This document shows, piece after piece, positions 1 to 8,194 of a stretch of 59,487 nucleotides of DNA. The translations under genes were made by a program, and so were the position numbers. The notes beneath the pieces are model-generated. The model made no database searches. It was not told the origin of the DNA and worked only from the letters and a program-made list of their open reading frames with translations. Origin of the DNA: SZUA-365 sp034002405 (GTDB taxonomy: Bacteria > Bacteroidota > Ignavibacteria > SZUA-365); contig JAVFAS010000013.1 in NCBI GenBank assembly GCA_034002405.1, positions 1 through 59,487 on the forward strand. Reading direction: 5' to 3'. Position 1 is the first letter of the stretch. Each line of letters begins with the position of its first letter.

Positions 1-82
1 GGCGAGGCGGGCGTCAGCATGGTAATTTAGGTGAATTTCGTCTGATTTTCAACGGACACCGGGTGGAAATCCACCGCATGCG

Positions 83-113
83 AAAAAAAAAAGCCGGGAT
101 TACCCGGCTTTTT
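83..113 (-). terminator. Rho-independent terminator overlapping the tyrosine-kinase stop codon
   Basis: On the minus strand a GCCGGG / CCCGGC stem with a 4-nt loop is followed by a run of about ten T. The TAA stop codon of the tyrosine autokinase (102-100) lies in the loop itself. A ribosome at the stop would cover the hairpin. Confidence 0.85.
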
Positions 114-2478
114 CGATCTCGGGGGGCGCACTCGCCCCCGCCTTTTTCTTGACGCGGCGCTGTTTCTTCTCCCCGTCGGCGGAATAGTAGTAATAATTCT
201 GGTAGTAATACCGATAATAGGAGTAGTAGACCTTGTTCGCGTTGAAGCGATTGACCACGACGCCGAGAATACGGGCGTTGTTCGACTCGAGCATCTCACG
301 CGATTTCTCGAGACCGAGCGTCTTGGTCTGGTCGGCTGAAACGATGAGCACCGACCCGTCAGTGTATTTCGCCAGGACGAGAGTGTCGGCCATGGCGATG
401 ACGGGGGGGGCGTCGAAGAGGACGAGGTCATAGTACTGCCGGACCAGCTTGACGAATTTTTCCATGCGTGCCGAACCGAGCAGCTCGGCCGGATGGCTTG
501 GAATATTTCCGCATGGAACAATATGCAGGCCGGGCACGGCGGTTTTCTTGATGCACTGGTTGACGGGAACTTCACCGATGAGGGCATTCGACAAGCCCGG
601 CTCGCGGTCGACGTCGAAAATCTGGTGCTGCACCGGCCGGCGGAGATCCGCGTCGACGAGCAACACTTTGCGCCCGCTGTTCGCGGCGCTCACGGCGAGA
701 TTGGCGATGGCGGTGGATTTTCCTTCCTTCGGCGCGGGACTCGAGAACACCACGGCCTTCGACTTGCCATGGTCCGGTAGTGAATTCTCGATCGCGGTGC
801 GCATGGTCCGATAACTTTCGCTCGGCGGTGATTGCGGCGCGGTCAATGTCACCAGCGTCTGGTTCCGGTCGAGCTGATTATCCGCGGCACCAAAGGTCGG
901 AATGAAGGAAAGCACGGGCATGCCGAGCTTCTCGACATCCTCGGGACTGCGGATGGTTGTGTCGAGATAGCGCAACACGATGGCGACACCAAAGCCGAGA
1001 CCGAGTCCCACCAGAATGCCGAGAATCATGTTCATCGGTCGATTCGGCTTGACCGGACGATTGGGCACGCGCGCGCGGTCGACGATATCGACATTGCCCA
1101 TGGTCGTCTGCTCGTTGATCATCGCCTCCTGATATTTCTCGTCGAGCAGACCGTACAGTTTGTCATAACTGAGACGGCGCCGTTCCAGGCGCGCATACTG
1201 GATGGTCTGCGACGGAATTTTCTCGAACTGCACGTTGTATTCCTGGATCACCGCGCGGAGGTTGGCGATACGCGAGCGCTGCGATTCGATATCGATATCC
1301 TGCTGCATGATCTTCTGTCGAAGTTCGCGCGCATATTCCACCGGCGTCCCGGTCAGGTTGTCCGAGTCGGTCAGGTTCTTGCTGGCCTCGTCGATCAGGT
1401 CCAGGACCTCGCGTAACTTGCGTTGTTTCTCCGCGATCTCCTTGGCGTGATACGGTTCGAGATCGGGGCGAATGCGCAGCGACTGCTTGCGGTTAAACTC
1501 CGCGGTCTGGATTTCCGCTTCGTACTGCGTCTTGCGATCGAGCAGTGCCTTGAGCTGCGGATCCACCCCTTCCTTGAGCTGGCGGGCGAGGTTCGGCTCG
1601 ACCGACTTGAGCTGATCATGCATCTCGGACCGGATTTTCTCCGCGGCGGCGAGATCGATCTTCGCCTGCTCGAGCTGGGCCTCGAAGGTCGCCAGCTGCT
1701 GGATCAGCTGCTGCGTCTCGGCGTCGAGACTGACAAAACCCTGGGATTGCTGGAACCCGCGCACCATGTTTTCGATGTTGGCGAGCGAATCCTTCTTCGA
1801 ATCCAGCTGTCCCTCGAGAAAACTGCGCGCGGTCGTCACGTTTTCCCGCGCCGATTCGAGGTTCCGACGTTGATAGGCGTCCACATACAGGTTCGCGATG
1901 GTCGCGGCCTCGACCGGTGACGTGCTCTGCACGCTGATACGGATGAAATCCACTCCCCGAACCTCCTCGGCGGTCATCTGCGCACGCGCACGTGCCGCAA
2001 CGATTTCCTGATCGGCGAGCCGCGTCGAGGTGTCGAGCTTCGCGAGACCGACGGAGACGAAGAAGCCTTCCAGCGAGAGGGTCCGTGCGATTTTTCGCAA
2101 GGTGGATGGACGCGGCGTTGCCTTGAGAATCGGCAAGGTATCTCGGGCGGCGGTCAGGTCCAGACGGTCCATGAGCAGTGCCGCGACATGTTCGGCGACG
2201 GCATCGCTGGAGATGATGAGAATCTCGTTGGCGATGATGCGTTCACCGCCCCACCCGAGGATGTCAAACCCCGGCTGCGACGCTTGCCCGCTGAGCAAAT
2301 CCTTCGAGGCTTTCAGTCGCACCGTGGCGCTCGACTGGTAGATATCGTCCTGCTGCATGGTATAGAACCATGTCGCGGTCACCACCACGACAAAAATGGC
2401 GAGGATTACCCATTTGCCCTCGAAGGCAATGCGAAGGTACTCCTGCACCTGCTTGTTGAAATCATCTTTCGCAGTCAT
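100..2478 (-). CDS. Wzc-type polysaccharide tyrosine autokinase (BY-kinase)
   Basis: Inner-membrane bacterial tyrosine kinase of 792 aa that controls chain length and export of an exopolysaccharide. A membrane segment lies near residues 25-43. A long Wzz/GNVR-like periplasmic part rich in coiled coil follows, then a second membrane segment near 478-500. The cytoplasmic ATPase has Walker A PKEGKST near 585, Walker A' VLLVDADLRRP near 607 and Walker B VLFDAPP near 688. The tail near 750-768 carries eleven tyrosines, the expected autophosphorylation cluster. The ATG has no clear Shine-Dalgarno. It is the last gene of a minus-strand run after an EF-G and an SLBB protein, 93 nt below the latter. 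Family assignment is firm; the polymer is unknown. Confidence 0.95.
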   Translation of the reverse strand: MTAKDDFNKQVQEYLRIAFEGKWVILAIFVVVVTATWFYTMQQDDIYQSSATVRLKASKDLLSGQASQPGFDILGWGGERIIANEILIISSDAVAEHVAALLMDRLDLTAARDTLPILKATPRPSTLRKIARTLSLEGFFVSVGLAKLDTSTRLADQEIVAARARAQMTAEEVRGVDFIRISVQSTSPVEAATIANLYVDAYQRRNLESARENVTTARSFLEGQLDSKKDSLANIENMVRGFQQSQGFVSLDAETQQLIQQLATFEAQLEQAKIDLAAAEKIRSEMHDQLKSVEPNLARQLKEGVDPQLKALLDRKTQYEAEIQTAEFNRKQSLRIRPDLEPYHAKEIAEKQRKLREVLDLIDEASKNLTDSDNLTGTPVEYARELRQKIMQQDIDIESQRSRIANLRAVIQEYNVQFEKIPSQTIQYARLERRRLSYDKLYGLLDEKYQEAMINEQTTMGNVDIVDRARVPNRPVKPNRPMNMILGILVGLGLGFGVAIVLRYLDTTIRSPEDVEKLGMPVLSFIPTFGAADNQLDRNQTLVTLTAPQSPPSESYRTMRTAIENSLPDHGKSKAVVFSSPAPKEGKSTAIANLAVSAANSGRKVLLVDADLRRPVQHQIFDVDREPGLSNALIGEVPVNQCIKKTAVPGLHIVPCGNIPSHPAELLGSARMEKFVKLVRQYYDLVLFDAPPVIAMADTLVLAKYTDGSVLIVSADQTKTLGLEKSREMLESNNARILGVVVNRFNANKVYYSYYRYYYQNYYYYSADGEKKQRRVKKKAGASAPPEIEKAG

Positions 2479-2571
2479 TCAGCCGGCGCACATCTATTGT
2501 ATGTATGGATATCGGATCTCTCTCTCTTTTCCGCTCTTCTTTCGGCTCCCGCGGGACGTCCGCGATCCGCC

Positions 2572-3123
2572 TCACTTCGAGGCGATGTTCACCACCGCGA
2601 TCGTCGACGTGATGATCGACGCGATCGCGACCACGATCTGGGCGATGCGCAACACCATGTCACCACGTGATTCCTTGCCGTCAACAATAATCAAATCTCC
2701 GGGGAACAGCAACAGATCGGAGGTGACCACCGGACTTTGTCGCAGCTCGAGATATTTCTCGATGTCGACTTCATACACTTCGGCGATCTCGTTTTCCCGG
2801 TCCGCCCCACCCCGCCGGACAACCTTGACGCGGTCGAGGTAGACGTCCGCGCCGCGGTCATTCGGACCGCCGCAGTAGGACATGAGATCGAGCAGGTTCG
2901 TTTCCACCGGAATACGATAGCGGCCGGGATTGCGTACGAAGCCCCACACACTGACGAGCATGTCCAACCCGCTTCCGCTGGAAAAATTGTAATACGATCC
3001 GCTCTGCGTCGAAATGAATTGCGAGGCGGAGGACGCGGGGTCGCCCGTGAGGATCTGCGCCCGGAGCACGGGCGCGGATCCCACGAGAACGAACAATGCG
3101 AGAAGCAGCGTGCGATACGACAC
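2572..3123 (-). CDS. Small SLBB-domain exopolysaccharide export protein
   Basis: A 183-aa protein with a Sec signal (MSYRTLLLALFVLVGSAPVL, then RAQ), a single SLBB-type beta-grasp around residues 50-150 (motifs VWGFVRNPGRYRIP and LLLFPGDLIIVDG) and a C-terminal hydrophobic helix near 158-180. The polysaccharide-export (Wza N-terminal) domain normally found before SLBB is absent, so it cannot be a complete Wza. It may be an accessory export or anchoring subunit for the kinase encoded next. The GTG start touches the EF-G stop (TAAGTG), with AGAGGAAGA upstream as ribosome site, so translation is probably coupled. The SLBB call is moderately firm; the role is inferred. Confidence 0.75.
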   Translation of the reverse strand: MSYRTLLLALFVLVGSAPVLRAQILTGDPASSASQFISTQSGSYYNFSSGSGLDMLVSVWGFVRNPGRYRIPVETNLLDLMSYCGGPNDRGADVYLDRVKVVRRGGADRENEIAEVYEVDIEKYLELRQSPVVTSDLLLFPGDLIIVDGKESRGDMVLRIAQIVVAIASIITSTIAVVNIASK

Positions 3124-5214
3124 TTAGTCTTCCTCTTCCTTCGCGGCCTTGTACTCGTCGACGATTCGCTGCTGCACGTCGCCCGGCACTTCCTCGTAAT
3201 GCGAGAACGCGCGGCGGAAAAGGCCACGGCCCTGCGTGATCGAGCGCAGACGGGTCGCGTAATTGTACAGTTCCGACAGCGGAACCTTGGCGCGGATGAC
3301 CTGGAAAGGGCCGTTGGCATCCATACCCTGGATCTTGCCGCGATGCGTGGAGATGTCACCCATGACATCACCCATGAATTCATCGGGGACGGTCACTTCG
3401 ATTTCATAAATCGGTTCGAGAAGAATGGGATTCGCATCGTTGACGGCTTTCTTGAATGCCATCTGTGCCGCGGTCTTGAACGCCATTTCGTTCGAATCGA
3501 CCGTGTGCTGGCTGCCGTCATACAGCGTGATCTTCATGTCGATCATCTTGCATCCCGCGACAACGCCGCGCGCCATCTGCTCCTGGATTCCCTTGTCCAC
3601 CGCCGGGATGAAACGGCCGCTGATCACGCCGCCGACAATATTATCAACAAATTCGTAGCCTTCGCCCCGGGGCTTGGGATCGAGCTTGATGTAGACTTCC
3701 GCGTACTGTCCCGCGCCCCCGGTCTGCTTCTTGTGGCGGTAGGACACGTCGGCGCTCTTGCGAATGGTTTCGCGGTAGGGAATCCGCGGAGGGAACAGCT
3801 CGACCTCGACGCCGAAGCGCTCCTTGAGCCGCTTCACCATCACGTTGATGTGAATTTCACCCTGGCCCATGACAATCGTCTCGCCGGTTTCGGGGTCGAC
3901 CTTGACCTGGAACGACGGATCCTCTTCGTGCAGGGTATGCAGGCCGGTTCCGATTTTATCTTCATCACCCTTCGCTTTCGACTTGACCGCGCTGGTCATG
4001 ACCGGCTCGGGGAACTCGATCGGCGGCACGCTCATATTGTAGCCCTTCGCCGCGAGGGTGTTGTTCGTATGCGTGTCCTTAAGCTTGACCACGGCGGCAA
4101 TATCGCCGACAGGGACTTTCGGCAGTTCGAACCGTTCCTTGCCGCGCAGTGCGTAGATCTGATTGAGACGTTCGTTTTTCCCGTTGGCCTGATTCACCAG
4201 ATCGGAGCCGGCGTTGATGCAGCCGTTGTACACGCGGAACAACGACAACTCGCCCACATGCGGCTCGGAGATGGTTTTGAACACAAAGACACAGGTCTCT
4301 CCCGTCGCCGACGGAGTGACAACGGTTTCGTCCTTCGCGTCTCCCTTCAGCAGCGTGACCGACTTGCCGCTGACCGGATCGGGACAATAATTGATAAGAA
4401 ACTCCATCACGCGTCCGACACCGATATTCTTGTCGGCGGCCATGCAGAACATCGGGAAGACTTTCCGGTCACGGATCGCCGCCTTGAGTCCCTGAATCAT
4501 CTCGGCTTCGGACAGCGTGCCGTTTTCGAAGAAGGCGTTGAGCAGGTCCTCGGACGACTCCGCCACTTTCTCGAGCAATGACTGATGCTCGGTCTCGATA
4601 CGCTCGCGGAACTCCTCGGGAACATCCGCCTCGACGTAGTTCCCCGACCCGTCAGTCGAGAACGTCATCATCTTCTTGCGGATCACATCGATCGTGGTGT
4701 GGAAATTCGGACCTTTGTCGACGGGGAATTGCGCCACGACGACATCCGTGCCGAAGCGCGTGCGCGCCATGTCGTACACGGCGTCGAAGTCGGCATGTTC
4801 GTTATCCATTTTATTGACCGCGATGACGACGGGCACATCGGCCTTTGTCGCATAATTCCACACCAGCTCACTCCCTACCTCGACACCCTCCACGGCCTTG
4901 AGCACAAGCAGGGCCGTGTCCACCACACGCAGGCTGGAGATCACGTCACCGAGAAAGTCGGAATACCCCGGTGTGTCGATGATGTTGATCTTGTGACCCC
5001 GGTATTCGGTGCTCAACAAGGTGCTATTGATGGAAATCTGCCGCTCGATTTCATCGGAATGATAGTCCGACGCCGTGCTGCCGTCCTCGATACGGCCGAT
5101 ACGAGTTGTCGCTCCGGAAGTCAGCAGCATTGCGTCGGCCAGGATGGTCTTTCCGGAGCTTCCGTGGCCAATCAGGGCCACATTCCTGATTTGATCCGAG
5201 GTGAATTCTTTCAA
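3124..5214 (-). CDS. Elongation factor G-like GTPase (EF-G2 type), TTG start
   Basis: Translational GTPase of 696 aa with G1 GHGSSGKT at residues 16-23, G3 DTPGYSDF, G4 NKMD, and the EF-G domains II-V through the C-terminus. The sequence begins KEFTSDQIRNVALIGHGSSG, like the divergent EF-G2 group rather than canonical FusA; a standard fusA should exist elsewhere. I place the start at the TTG at 5214 because a perfect AAGGAGG stands five bases upstream. A longer reading starting with TTG at 5268 would begin at the predicted transcription start. The downstream SLBB gene starts on the base after its stop. Why an EF-G2 heads a polysaccharide-export run is unknown. Confidence 0.92.
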   Translation of the reverse strand: MKEFTSDQIRNVALIGHGSSGKTILADAMLLTSGATTRIGRIEDGSTASDYHSDEIERQISINSTLLSTEYRGHKINIIDTPGYSDFLGDVISSLRVVDTALLVLKAVEGVEVGSELVWNYATKADVPVVIAVNKMDNEHADFDAVYDMARTRFGTDVVVAQFPVDKGPNFHTTIDVIRKKMMTFSTDGSGNYVEADVPEEFRERIETEHQSLLEKVAESSEDLLNAFFENGTLSEAEMIQGLKAAIRDRKVFPMFCMAADKNIGVGRVMEFLINYCPDPVSGKSVTLLKGDAKDETVVTPSATGETCVFVFKTISEPHVGELSLFRVYNGCINAGSDLVNQANGKNERLNQIYALRGKERFELPKVPVGDIAAVVKLKDTHTNNTLAAKGYNMSVPPIEFPEPVMTSAVKSKAKGDEDKIGTGLHTLHEEDPSFQVKVDPETGETIVMGQGEIHINVMVKRLKERFGVEVELFPPRIPYRETIRKSADVSYRHKKQTGGAGQYAEVYIKLDPKPRGEGYEFVDNIVGGVISGRFIPAVDKGIQEQMARGVVAGCKMIDMKITLYDGSQHTVDSNEMAFKTAAQMAFKKAVNDANPILLEPIYEIEVTVPDEFMGDVMGDISTHRGKIQGMDANGPFQVIRAKVPLSELYNYATRLRSITQGRGLFRRAFSHYEEVPGDVQQRIVDEYKAAKEEED

Positions 5215-5274
5215 AGGATCCTCCTTGCGTGAAAGCGATGTGAAGAACGTCGTCACAGTCTTCGACAATCCATT

Positions 5275-5303
5275 AATTTAGCGGGCCCTGGAGTAACTTC
5301 CAA
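5275..5303 (-). promoter_or_regulatory. Promoter of the EF-G2 - SLBB - tyrosine kinase run
   Basis: TTGGAA (5303-5298), 17-bp spacer, TAAATT (5280-5275). The predicted transcription start near 5268 gives a leader of about 54 nt to the TTG start at 5214. Same form as thirteen other promoters in this window. Confidence 0.65.
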
Positions 5304-5383
5304 ACCACTTCGCGATGGGTGCATGACGTGTGATCCGGTGTCGGGAACCGGTGCGTCCGACGCGGGCCGACCGTCCTCCCGCG

Positions 5384-5412
5384 TTGATTTTTCGCCACCC
5401 CGTCGCTATATT
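5384..5412 (+). promoter_or_regulatory. Promoter of cinA-pyrR-pyrB-pyrC
   Basis: TTGATT (5384-5389), 17-bp spacer, TATATT (5407-5412), the latter extended to TATATTTG, which fits the Bacteroidota -7 consensus TAnnTTTG. The leader to the cinA ATG is about 14 nt and holds the ribosome site GGAAG. Confidence 0.7.
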
Positions 5413-5432
5413 TGTCGGAATCTGGAAGCCGC

Positions 5433-6701
5433 ATGAATGCAGAAATCCTTTCCATCGGCGATGAACTGCTGATCGGGCAGGTCACAAACACCAACGCCGT
5501 CTATCTCGGAGAACAACTCAGTCTTTTGGGAATCACCGTCCGTCGGATCACGACGGTCGGCGATCGTCTCGACGACTCGCTGCGTGCCTTCACCCGGGCG
5601 TGGGACGAGGTCGACGTCGTCATCGTTACCGGAGGACTTGGTCCGACACACGACGACCTGACGCGTGCCGCGGTGTGTGAATTTTTTGGCTGCGGTCTGG
5701 TCGAGAACGCGGAGGTGCGCGCGGATGTCGTGCGTTTCCTCGCCGAGCGGAACCGGCAGCCATCACCGTCGAATCTCGACCAGGCGATGGTGCCCGACGG
5801 GGCCACGATCATTCGCAATACGGAGGGCACGGCTCCCGGGTACCATTTTTCGAGGGATGGCCGACAGATGTTTGTCCTTCCCGGCGTTCCCTACGAGATG
5901 CATGCCATGATGGAGCACGCCGTGCTCCCGCGGTTGCGCGAGGGATTCCGCACTGCCCGGGTCGCGCTGACGGTGCTGACCACCGGCATCCCCGAATCCA
6001 CGCTCGCCGATGCGCTGCACGGCATCGAGACACTGCACGACAGCTGCGCTGTTGCGTATCTGCCCTCGCCAACCGGTGTGCGCGTCCGCCTCACCGCTGT
6101 CACGGCGCGGACAGAGGACGCGGCGCGGCGGATTCAGGATCTGCGCGCCTTCGTGCTTCGGCACGCGGGAGAGTACGTGTACGGATACGATCACGACCGA
6201 CTCGAGGATGTCGTCGTGCGCCTCCTCCGCGATCGCGGGATGACGATCGCCGTCGCCGAGTCCTGCACGGGCGGCGCGATCACCGATCGCCTGACCAACG
6301 TGCCGGGCAGTTCCGCCTGTTTCGAACGCGGCATGATCACGTACAGCAACCGCGCGAAAACCGAGCTCCTCGGCGTCGACCCCGCCATCCTTTCCGAGCA
6401 CGGCGCGGTCAGCGCGGAGACCGCGGCGGCCATGGCGGATGGGGCGCGCCGCGCCGCGGGAGTCTCGATCGGTCTCGCGACGACCGGCGTTGCCGGCCCG
6501 TCGGGCGGCAGTCCGGAAAAACCCGTCGGACTCGTCTGGATTGGCTTCAGCGGCGACGCCGGCACCCATGTGTTCCCCTACCATTTCGGAAACGATCGCG
6601 TCCGTACCAAGCAGCGGGCGGCGCAGGCGGCACTCGACACCGTCCGACGCGCCTTGCTCGGCCTCCCTCTCCACCCCTCGACAGACAGGATCCCGTCATG
6701 A
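5433..6701 (+). CDS. cinA: CinA family protein: MoCF-like domain plus nicotinamide-nucleotide amidase
   Basis: A 422-aa two-domain CinA. The N-terminal molybdopterin-binding-like domain (about 1-170) includes NAEILSIGDELLIGQVTNTN and VTGGLGPTHDDLT, which in the family carries ADP-ribose/CoA pyrophosphatase activity. The C-terminal PncC-type domain (about 265-420) includes AVAESCTGGAITDRL and TTGVAGPSGG and deamidates nicotinamide mononucleotide in NAD recycling. The ATG at 5433 is chosen over an in-frame TTG at 5412, which overlaps the -10 box; GGAAG precedes the ATG. Its stop overlaps the pyrR start (ATGA). Confidence 0.95.
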   Translation: MNAEILSIGDELLIGQVTNTNAVYLGEQLSLLGITVRRITTVGDRLDDSLRAFTRAWDEVDVVIVTGGLGPTHDDLTRAAVCEFFGCGLVENAEVRADVVRFLAERNRQPSPSNLDQAMVPDGATIIRNTEGTAPGYHFSRDGRQMFVLPGVPYEMHAMMEHAVLPRLREGFRTARVALTVLTTGIPESTLADALHGIETLHDSCAVAYLPSPTGVRVRLTAVTARTEDAARRIQDLRAFVLRHAGEYVYGYDHDRLEDVVVRLLRDRGMTIAVAESCTGGAITDRLTNVPGSSACFERGMITYSNRAKTELLGVDPAILSEHGAVSAETAAAMADGARRAAGVSIGLATTGVAGPSGGSPEKPVGLVWIGFSGDAGTHVFPYHFGNDRVRTKQRAAQAALDTVRRALLGLPLHPSTDRIPS

Positions 6702-7240
6702 AAGTGCTGCACACCATCCTCGACGAAGGCGGTTTCGACCGCATGATCTCGAGACTCGCGCATGAGATTCTCGAACGCAACCAGGGCTGCGCGGATCTCG
6801 TTGTCATCGGCCTCCGCACGCGCGGTGAATTCGTCGCGCAGCGTCTGGCCGCGAAAATCTGCGTCATCGAAGGGCGCGACGTGCCCGTGGGCGTGCTCGA
6901 CGTCACGCTGTATCGCGACGATGTACGCAACCATCTGCGCCAGCCGGAAGTGCGCGCCACCGAGATCGCCTTCGACATCCATGACCAGCATGTGGTGCTC
7001 GTCGACGACGTGCTCTTTACCGGCCGCACGATCCGATCGGCGTTGAACGCGCTGATCGATCTCGGGCGGCCGCGGAGCATCCAGCTTGTCGTGCTCGTTG
7101 ATCGCGGACACCGGGAAATCCCGATCCGCGCCGATTTCATCGGGAAGAACGTCCCCACCTCGCGCGGACAGGAGGTTCGCGTACGCTTGCGCGAAGTGGA
7201 CGGCGATGACGCGATCGATCTCGTTTCCATTGAAGAGTAA
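6698..7240 (+). CDS. pyrR: PyrR: pyrimidine operon regulator / uracil phosphoribosyltransferase
   Basis: A 180-aa type I phosphoribosyltransferase. The PRPP-binding loop is VVLVDDVLFTGRTIRSAL (about residues 97-114), and GLRTRGEF and DVTLYRDD are typical of PyrR. In Firmicutes PyrR binds pyr mRNA to attenuate transcription; here the gene is internal to the operon and I saw no obvious attenuator hairpin or PyrR-binding loop before pyrB, so the regulatory role is unproven and the uracil salvage activity may dominate. Overlaps cinA by 4 nt (ATGA); pyrB follows after 24 nt. Confidence 0.95.
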   Translation: MKVLHTILDEGGFDRMISRLAHEILERNQGCADLVVIGLRTRGEFVAQRLAAKICVIEGRDVPVGVLDVTLYRDDVRNHLRQPEVRATEIAFDIHDQHVVLVDDVLFTGRTIRSALNALIDLGRPRSIQLVVLVDRGHREIPIRADFIGKNVPTSRGQEVRVRLREVDGDDAIDLVSIEE

Positions 7241-7264
7241 CTCCTCCCAGCACAACGGAACAGT

Positions 7265-8191
7265 ATGTCATCATTATCCATTCCGCATCTCCTCGGCCTG
7301 CACGGCGTCCCGAGGTCGGATCTCGAACTGATCCTGGATTCGACCGACACGTTTCTGGAAATCCTCGACCGGCCGATCAAAAAGGTCCCGACCCTGCAAG
7401 GGGTCACCGTCGTCAATCTGTTTTTCGAAAACAGCACGCGGACACGCATTTCGTTCGAACTCGCGGAACGGCGGCTCTCGGCCGATGTGGTCAATTTTTC
7501 CGCCAGCACCAGCAGCGTGAAAAAAGGGGAAACCCTGCTGGACACGGCGCGCAACATCGAAGCGATGAAAGTCGACATCGTCGTGATGCGCCATGCCGCC
7601 GCGGGTTCGGTGAAATTTCTCAGCGAACGCTGTACCAGCCGCTTCCTGAATGCCGGTGACGGCGCGCACGAACACCCGACGCAGGCGCTGCTCGACATGG
7701 TCTCGATCCGGCAGAAAACCGGCACGCTCGAGGGTCTCAATGTCTGCATCGTCGGCGACATCGCGCATTCACGCGTCGCGCGATCCAATATCTACGGCCT
7801 GCTGACCATGGGAGCCAACGTCGGGGTCTGTGGTCCGGCAAGCATGATCCCCTACCGCCTCGAGGAACTCGGCGTACGGGTGTTCACCACCATCGAGGCG
7901 GCGCTCGACTGGAGCGACGTGATCAACGTCCTGCGCATCCAGCTCGAACGCGACGCCGGCGCGGATTTCCCCTCGCTGCGCGAATACCATAACGCCTACG
8001 GCGTGACTCGCCGCCGGCTCGATACACTCTCAAAAGATCTTATTATCCTGCATCCCGGTCCGATCAACCGCGGCGTGGAGATCGAGTCGGAGGTGGCCGA
8101 CGGCCCCTCCTCCGTCATCCTGCCGCAGGTCACCAATGGCGTGGCCATTCGCATGGCGGTGCTGTATCTCATCGGAACCAGAGCGGAGTAA
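7265..8191 (+). CDS. pyrB: Aspartate carbamoyltransferase catalytic subunit
   Basis: Second step of de novo pyrimidine synthesis: carbamoyl phosphate plus aspartate to carbamoyl aspartate. The 308-aa length is usual for the catalytic chain. Carbamoyl-phosphate loop ENSTRTRISFELAERRL, the HEHPTQALLD motif and the C-terminal HPGPINRGVE are all intact. No regulatory chain (pyrI) is adjacent, so it probably forms the unregulated trimer or pairs with the dihydroorotase encoded 3 nt downstream, as class A enzymes do. Confidence 0.97.
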   Translation: MSSLSIPHLLGLHGVPRSDLELILDSTDTFLEILDRPIKKVPTLQGVTVVNLFFENSTRTRISFELAERRLSADVVNFSASTSSVKKGETLLDTARNIEAMKVDIVVMRHAAAGSVKFLSERCTSRFLNAGDGAHEHPTQALLDMVSIRQKTGTLEGLNVCIVGDIAHSRVARSNIYGLLTMGANVGVCGPASMIPYRLEELGVRVFTTIEAALDWSDVINVLRIQLERDAGADFPSLREYHNAYGVTRRRLDTLSKDLIILHPGPINRGVEIESEVADGPSSVILPQVTNGVAIRMAVLYLIGTRAE

Positions 8192-8194
8192 CCC

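Noticed and set aside
2737..4581. Long plus-strand open frame opposite the EF-G gene
   Set aside because: It is antisense to a clear EF-G, has no recognisable domain and has His/Asp/Arg-rich composition typical of high-GC shadow frames. The same applies to long frames opposite the patatin/barrel genes (19544-21712) and the phosphorylase (29918-32197).
5215..5268. Upstream TTG start of EF-G at 5268
   Set aside because: It coincides with the predicted transcription start and lacks a ribosome site, while TTG at 5214 has a perfect AAGGAGG.
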